Origin: Antrodiella citrinella
Lineage: Eukaryota; Basidiomycota; Agaricomycetes; Polyporales; Steccherinaceae
Direction: 5' to 3'
DNA: 64,000 nt
NCBI GenBank assembly: GCA_004802725.1
Contig: SGPM01000119.1
Location: 1 to 64,000, forward strand
Of this stretch, positions 59,133 through 64,000 are shown one piece after another. The notes beneath the pieces are model-generated. The model saw only the letters and a program-made list of their open reading frames with translations, did no database searches and was not told the origin of the DNA. Each line of letters starts with the position of its first letter. Position 1 is the stretch's first letter. Both the position numbers and the translations under genes were made by a program.

Positions 59133-60240
59133 CGCTGTCCCACTGACTTACGCGTTCCTAGACACAATCGCACCGGGGAAGAAATAGTCGGCGGTTGGGC
59201 TGTATCATGATCGTCGCTCTTCGTACCCTGGAGGTAGAGGCCCAGTGCCCCGCCGGGTTCTGTAGGACGGAAGTGTCTCACATAGACTGATATCAGCTGT
59301 CGGCACTGGGGATGCTCCGACGCGTATATATCCACTGTAGACGATGTCACGCTGGCTGAGCGGACGGGGGACCGCTCCCTCGGGGACTCGGAAGGGAGTG
59401 AAACGAATGGATCCAACGCCACGCTCGACTCGCGGATGGCCGTGTCGTGGTCTGATGAAAGAGGTGAGGGGTGAGTCGAGTGTCGCGCGAGTAACCGACT
59501 CGCGAATGGTGGACTGCAAGGCCGGAGAGCTTGAAGGAGGTGAAGGGAAGCAGGTCAGGGATGGGGTTATCGAGCGACGACTGCTGGTATCATCTTCCAT
59601 CGACGAGTCTGAAGAGCCAAATCGTTGACTACATTTGACCTCAATGCCGCAGAGATGAGCGAGGACGAAGAGTGGAGGCCAGAGTCGTCGTCGGAAATCG
59701 CAGTAAAATCGTGACTCGGATGAACGATGTTATAGGATATGGGTCCTTTCAGCCCATTCCCTGAAAGTGTACCTTCATCAGGCTCCACGACGTCGACACG
59801 AATTGTAGGACCTGTGTCTGAGAACCTTCATGAGCTTCAGTTCGTAGCAGCGCAGAACATACTTTCACCCACCTAGTATGGCAGAACCGGCACTCAGATC
59901 TTCATTCGAGTGTCCGACTCTTGGTCCACAGTGACGATGTAGCTACAGAATGACAACTACAGCTTCGACTGCTACAGCACACCCAGCTATGATGAACAAA
60001 GGATACAGCGGGCCGCGGCAACGAAGACATGGCAGGTCCGGATGCCCAATACCGCGATTGTATTGCTCAATGAGATACGTGGCCGCGTGAAATCAGCAGT
60101 GAACGCGTGTTCGAGACGGGGCCACAGTTAAGTAGAGATGGAAACTCGAGGAATGCCAACTTACTCTGAAGTTTGGGAGGCTTCACAGCCATGATGAGAA
60201 AGGCGATATGGGAGATGGTATCTGTCAACCGAGGTATGAT
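59090..60240 (-). pseudogene. Decayed tandem copy of the PPxY membrane-protein gene
   Basis: This segment parallels the intact gene at 60848-61736 piece by piece: an upstream stretch (GATGGTATCTGTCA near 60210 versus GACGGTATCTGTCA near 61930), a hydrophobic segment (LFIIAGCAVAVEAVVVIL, followed at once by a stop), DDTSSRRSITPSLTCFPSPP, ISLCETLPSYRTRRGTGPLP and a PPGYEER motif, and the 3' end GCTGAGAAGC. Between the conserved RRW and DTSS motifs this copy is 7 bases shorter, which breaks the frame; the end is also out of frame. It therefore cannot encode the full protein unless unseen splicing repairs it. Confidence 0.65.
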
Positions 60241-60847
60241 GGTGGAAAGAAAGTGCTTTCAATAGACTCATCCGTCATAATCTGTCGGACAAGGTCTGTT
60301 GGATCTTTGAATCAACTTGAAGTTGCCTACAGATGCCTAAATCTAGGACCTTGAAGAGAAGGCTGTTAGTCTGATAGTAGCACCCCAGCAGAAATAATAT
60401 CAGGAAGGAACTGATCTTTCTCGGATACCAAGGTCGAGGCAATCTATCACATAACGTAGGGCGGACACAGAACAGTAGGCGGAAGGAAGGGACATCCCGA
60501 TTGAATGCGCTCACGATCCGATTATGAGTCCGACCGTGTCTTTGGACCACGGCTTATATAAGCATGCTGGGAGGGATAGACATGAAAGTCGACAGGACAC
60601 CTGAACACATCGCGTGTATAACGTCGACAATCTAGTCTTAATTAAGCGAACAAAAGACGTATCGGACTTGCTAGAGACGTTGCCCATTATTGCGAGCGCA
60701 GCGAGCATACCTGCTATTATATGGTAGTGCAGTTCAATCCTTGAGAGATTGGCACTATGCACAGCATAAGAACGAATAACGCAATTCTGATCTCAAGAAT
60801 ACATTGCCTCGTCGCGATCGCAAGCGATTCTCTTTTCAAAGCCTCCA
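60241..60847. other. Spacer between duplicated units
   Basis: No supported gene. A palindromic CTTATATAAG at 60553-60562 is a possible TATA element usable on either strand. Frames of 83-91 codons on the minus strand have no recognisable features. Confidence 0.35.
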
Positions 60848-61736
60848 CTACTCGTGACAATGCCTCCTCTGCAACGCCTGCTTCTCAGCTACTACCGGCT
60901 TTCCATTGGTATGCGCATTCCCAGACCCGGGATAGAAATAATTGGTAGTGGGGCTGATCTGTCGTTCGTATTTTGGAGGAGGAGCGCCGGTACCTTTGGT
61001 TCTGTAAGACGGGAGAGTCTCGCATAGACTCGTGCTTGTAGGTACGGGAGATATTTCCAATGATGACCACCGGGGGTGCAATGTTACGGTGGTCGAGCGA
61101 ATGGTGGTTTGATCGACTTCGGAAGGGAGTGACGAGAAGAGGAATGGGGATGGGTTCGACGTCGTACTGCCAGCCGAACGAAGTGGAGGTTGCTCGCCCG
61201 GGGAAGGAGGTGAAGGGAAAAGGGTCAAAGATGGGGTTAAGGAGCGAAGACTGCTGGTGTCATTCGCTAGAGACCACCGTCGAGTAGGAACAGGCGACTC
61301 GGCTATAATGATTCTAGTGGGATTGATAGCAGGGCTGAGCGTGGTCTGCTGCATGAGAGAAAGATGACCGGGGTCGGAAATAGTAGCGTTGTCGAAACTT
61401 GGCTGAAGAGTGCTGTACGACAACCAGCGTCCTGAGGTCATCTCTCTACGCCTAGAGACCGTGGTACCCGTTGGGATCGTGATAGGGTCCGTGGGGCCTG
61501 GGGACGAAGGTATTTAGCCACATTAAATAAGGAGCAGTACAAGATATATTTCAACTTCACTCACTGGGTATAGACCTGACTCCGACGTTGGAACTTGAAG
61601 GATCATCGACCAAGTCTGCAAGCCTGGCACGTCGACTCCTTCGCAGTGGCTTCAGAAGGACTGCTGCGGCATACATCACCACAGCGAAGCTGCTCATGAT
61701 CCACAGAAGGGTGATTGGCGTGAAAAACGAAGACAT
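60848..61736 (-). CDS. Small single-pass membrane protein with LPxY and PPxY motifs (intact duplicate)
   Basis: Two exons (61736-61565 and 61497-60848) join in phase to 273 residues. The start gives MSSFFTPITLLWIMSSFAVV, continuing into one hydrophobic helix that ends at a basic stop-transfer (LLKPLRRSRRAR). The rest is a disordered Ser/Pro/Thr-rich tail: SLRSLTPSLTLFPSPPSPGE, LCETLPSYRTKGTGAPPPKY and a Gln/Arg/His-rich end (EKQALQRRHCHE). The LPSY and PPKY sequences fit L/PPxY ligands of WW domains, the docking code for NEDD4/Rsp5 ubiquitin ligases. By analogy it could be a membrane adaptor like yeast Bsd2 or Tre1; this is inference. I recognise no family. The decayed neighbour keeps both motifs. 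Confidence 0.6.
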
Positions 61737-62264
61737 AGACTTGCGAAGGCACTGGCGATACTGATGCAGCACAATGAGAGATGCAGCTTGAGTAACGACG
61801 AACTTGCTGTAGCTGAAATTTGAGGGGAGTTGATTGAACGTTGAAGTCTAAGGTATGGTGAGGTGAAATGTAATGTATGCAAGACAACGATGACCGTCAT
61901 AGCGGTCAAATTGAAGGTTGAGATGGAAGACGGTATCTGTCACTACGAGCTACATCAGCAAAAACCTACTTTTGTAATTTACCTGGGATTACAGGTGAAT
62001 CCCTGACGGTCGCTGTAATCGCGCCGTAATGATCCTAAAGGTCGTAAGGTTACTGATATCATCTAGTTTGTCATAATTCACGGTGAAGTTTGCACGCACC
62101 AATCTCTTTACAAAATATCATCCAGTGGCCACAAGGATTCCATGTAAAGTATTAACCAGTTGACGTCGTTGAGATAAAGCACGTTTAAAATTGAAAATAC
62201 ACGAGCGCCTACTCAGCTGAACCCTCAGCACGATAGCCGCTGATAAGAAAAGTGAGAATACATT
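61737..62264. other. Promoter of the PPxY gene and transposon 3' flank; short inverted repeat
   Basis: The left part is the upstream region of the PPxY gene. GATTACAG (61987-61994) and CTGTAATC (62013-62020) form an 8-bp inverted repeat with an 18-base loop. It could be a chance hairpin or the remains of an element end. No gene seen. Confidence 0.35.
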
Positions 62265-64000
62265 TCAATGAATAGTGTGGTATGCGTGTCGGTCGGAAAA
62301 CGCGTCTACAAGGAACGAACTACATCTATCTAGTACGTTGCCACTAGTCCAGTCTCTGGGTGCAACAGGGCCAAACATCGGAAATAGATATACACTGCGT
62401 CGAACGCTGCGCAGAGGGATAATGGAGGCGAGCCGATCACCATTCCGAACAACGCGCTTGATCTTGTACAGCCTATGATTGACATCGGGTTCAGTGAACG
62501 CGGTGAACCACTCGACGTAAGCAAGGAATTTGGGTGGAGGTTGGTGGGCCGTAGCAAACAGAGGGGCTGCGCGAGGAGGCAATGTGAAGATGACTCGGAC
62601 CTGGGCGACACGATAACCTGATGCAACGATGTTTACATACAGCCTAAAGATCATTAAGAAGAAAGAAACATACCTGCTACGCCGCTGTATGCACCTTGAC
62701 CGTCAGTGACAATCACTGTATCGAACTGTCCGTCTATGGGTCTATCACGTTTGTCTTTACGAGCCGGCGTTGCATGAACAACATCGTACTCGTTAGAAGA
62801 AAGCCGGTGATTCTTGGCATCACCCAGCCAGAACTTGGCTTTGTGATAGACAGGCAGAGACCTACGACAAAAGTATCAGTGTCGAAATGAGACCGCTAAT
62901 TTTGAGTACATACCTGAATGGGAGTGCGATATCATACGACTTGTGCTCAACTTGCGCATGAGTAAGTGTGGGGTCGCAGTGAGATACCACGTAACGAGTA
63001 AGCGCATCCACGAAGAAGTGTGCACCATAGTCGGTGACGAGGCTCTCAAGCGGAACTGATTTCTTTGAGGCATGCTTCGTCATCTTCAGACGATCCGCAG
63101 GAGGTGCAATAAGAGTGTCGACATGTGAAGAGAGCGTACGAGGTCGTCCAGCGATACACCATGCAATATACCTCTCATGCCGAAGAACTTTCTCCCGGCG
63201 CTCCAGCCACCGCGTCATCTGAGGGAACTCGTCTTTTGCGTTTGTCGCCTCATATGCATCCTTGGCCAGGTCGATGTGCAGCCGTTCGGTGTACTCAGTG
63301 TTGAAGTTGTCTGGAGTACCGAGGCGTTTGATGAGAGTAGCGTAGTGTCGAAGATAGTGCAGCTTAGGTATGTTCCACGACGAGCGGACACCAATATCCT
63401 CGAAGATGCTTTTATTTGCGTGAAAGCGGTCGAGAGCGTCGTCAAGAAGGGCAAGAGTTGTGGTGGTATGGACAGGGTACTGAGCGAGGTATAGAAAATC
63501 CAAAATGGCTCGTACCGAACGAACGAGGCGCAGGGGTGAGGTACCATCAGGCAAAGGCATATCCACGACGAGGCCAAGAAGGATCCTTGCGATGTCGCTG
63601 TGCTCACGACCTGTGAGCTGATAGAGCGAGCTGATGCCCTTCGTGAAAACCCGGACATGGTGACCACGAGGGAGACGGCGACAGCGTGCGTCAATCTCCT
63701 CCTCGCTGAAAGCTGTCTTCACCCACTCAATCAGGTGCTTGATAACCCCCTGGTAGAGTTGATGAAGGATATCAGGTGTAATAGAAAGAAACGGATCGGC
63801 GTAGGGAAGATGCTCCCAGTACGGTCCCGGTCGAATAGGTTTGATACCTGCGGTACGACACGCCTGGTTACGTAGGAAGTCATCTGCCACCTGCAATGCA
63901 TCGAGCACCGCATCGAGGTCTCGGTACGGATGAGGAGGCCCATGGTCGCCGAGTTTCTTGGCAGGAATTGTGCAGCAAGGACACTCGCCAGTCTTGATGC
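62265..64000 (-). mobile_element. Plavaka-type DDE transposase, C-terminal part (5' end beyond window)
   Basis: Three exons lie in the window. The frame is open at base 64000 (TGECPCCTIPAKKLGDHGPP), a treble-clef-like CxCC block typical of these transposases. It continues through the signature PGPYWEHLPYADPFLSITPD, ILHQLYQGVIKHLIEWV, GREHSDIARILLGLVVD, RAILDFLYLAQYPVHTTTTL, NIPKLHYLRHYATLIKRLG and TEYTERLHIDLAKDAYEATN. Then, after an intron, come SLPVYHKAKFWLGDAKNHR, DGQFDTVIVTDGQGAYSG and the terminal exon ending SFLVDAFSDRHAYHTIH (TGA 62265-62267). These blocks match Plavaka (CACTA-related) elements of Agaricomycetes. No frameshift or premature stop is visible in the 1.7 kb seen, so the copy may be young. 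The 3' terminal inverted repeat is not identified. Confidence 0.85.

Larger units (their letters stand above)
59090..61960. repeat. Tandem segmental duplication, about 1.1-kb units
   Basis: Unit A (about 59090-60240) and unit B (about 60860-61960) share order, orientation and recognisable protein and flanking sequence. A 0.6-kb non-homologous spacer lies between them. Divergence is high at the nucleotide level, so the duplication is not recent. Confidence 0.6.

Noticed and set aside
61987..62020. Eight-bp inverted repeat as a transposon terminus
   Set aside because: The arms are only 18 bases apart, so they form a hairpin rather than element ends, and no target-site duplication can be seen.
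1..64000. Biosynthetic gene cluster, mating-type locus or CRISPR array
   Set aside because: There is no NRPS, PKS or terpene synthase, no homeodomain or pheromone-receptor gene, and no regularly spaced repeats. The genes are mostly unrelated housekeeping functions.

Overview
The window is nuclear DNA from a filamentous basidiomycete, most likely an agaricomycete. The evidence is: genes split by many short introns (about 50-80 nt, GT...AG), no operons or Shine-Dalgarno signals, compact intergenic spaces, basidiomycete-type families (MYND + DUF4470 protein, lysine-less opsin-related protein, Spa2 and F-BAR polarity proteins), and a Plavaka-type DDE transposase of the kind common in Agaricomycetes. 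No rRNA, tRNA, CRISPR or bacterial-type element was found. Isolated N characters cluster at about 6.5-8.3 kb and 56.2-57.6 kb, with a few elsewhere, and limit models there.

Layout. 0-6.8 kb: the 3' part of an N2227/carnosine N-methyltransferase-like gene (+), an orphan three-exon gene (+), a secreted calcineurin-like/5'-nucleotidase-like phosphoesterase (-), and coatomer zeta (-). 7-14 kb: a NIF3/YqfO-type small protein (+), a broken or poorly resolved reading frame, a proline-rich protein with internal repeats (+), and a YAR1-like ankyrin protein (-). 14.6-23.3 kb: an uncharacterised multi-pass membrane protein (+), an opsin-related protein (-), a UPF0652-like zinc protein with a five-base first coding exon (-), and mitochondrial D-lactate dehydrogenase (+). 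23.8-30.8 kb: a single-pass mucin-like protein (+), a mitochondrial-type J-protein (-), a tiny membrane ORF (+), and the MYND/DUF4470 protein (+). 31.2-42.3 kb: an F-BAR/SH3 protein (-) head to head with a 1025-residue orphan (+), a PUS9-like tRNA pseudouridine synthase (+), and splicing factor CWC15 (-).

42.3-45.3 kb and 47.4-50.4 kb are two roughly 3-kb stretches without convincing genes. They flank a Moco-sulfurase-like PLP enzyme (+). 50.4-58.3 kb holds a secreted FAD oxidoreductase (-), a Spa2-like polarisome scaffold (-) and a membrane-anchored steryl-ester-hydrolase-like lipase (+). 59-62 kb is a tandem duplication: one intact small membrane protein with PPxY/LPxY motifs and one frameshifted copy. 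The right edge (62.3-64 kb) is the C-terminal part of the Plavaka transposase.

The genes do not form one pathway. Most are core housekeeping functions (COPI traffic, splicing, tRNA modification, ribosome assembly, D-lactate oxidation, polar growth and septation). Lineage-specific material lies mainly in the orphan genes and the 58-64 kb end, where duplication, gene decay and a transposon sit together. I did not find a clearly new multi-gene system. The best leads are the PPxY tandem pair, the unusual intron placements at start and stop codons, and the orphan membrane proteins.
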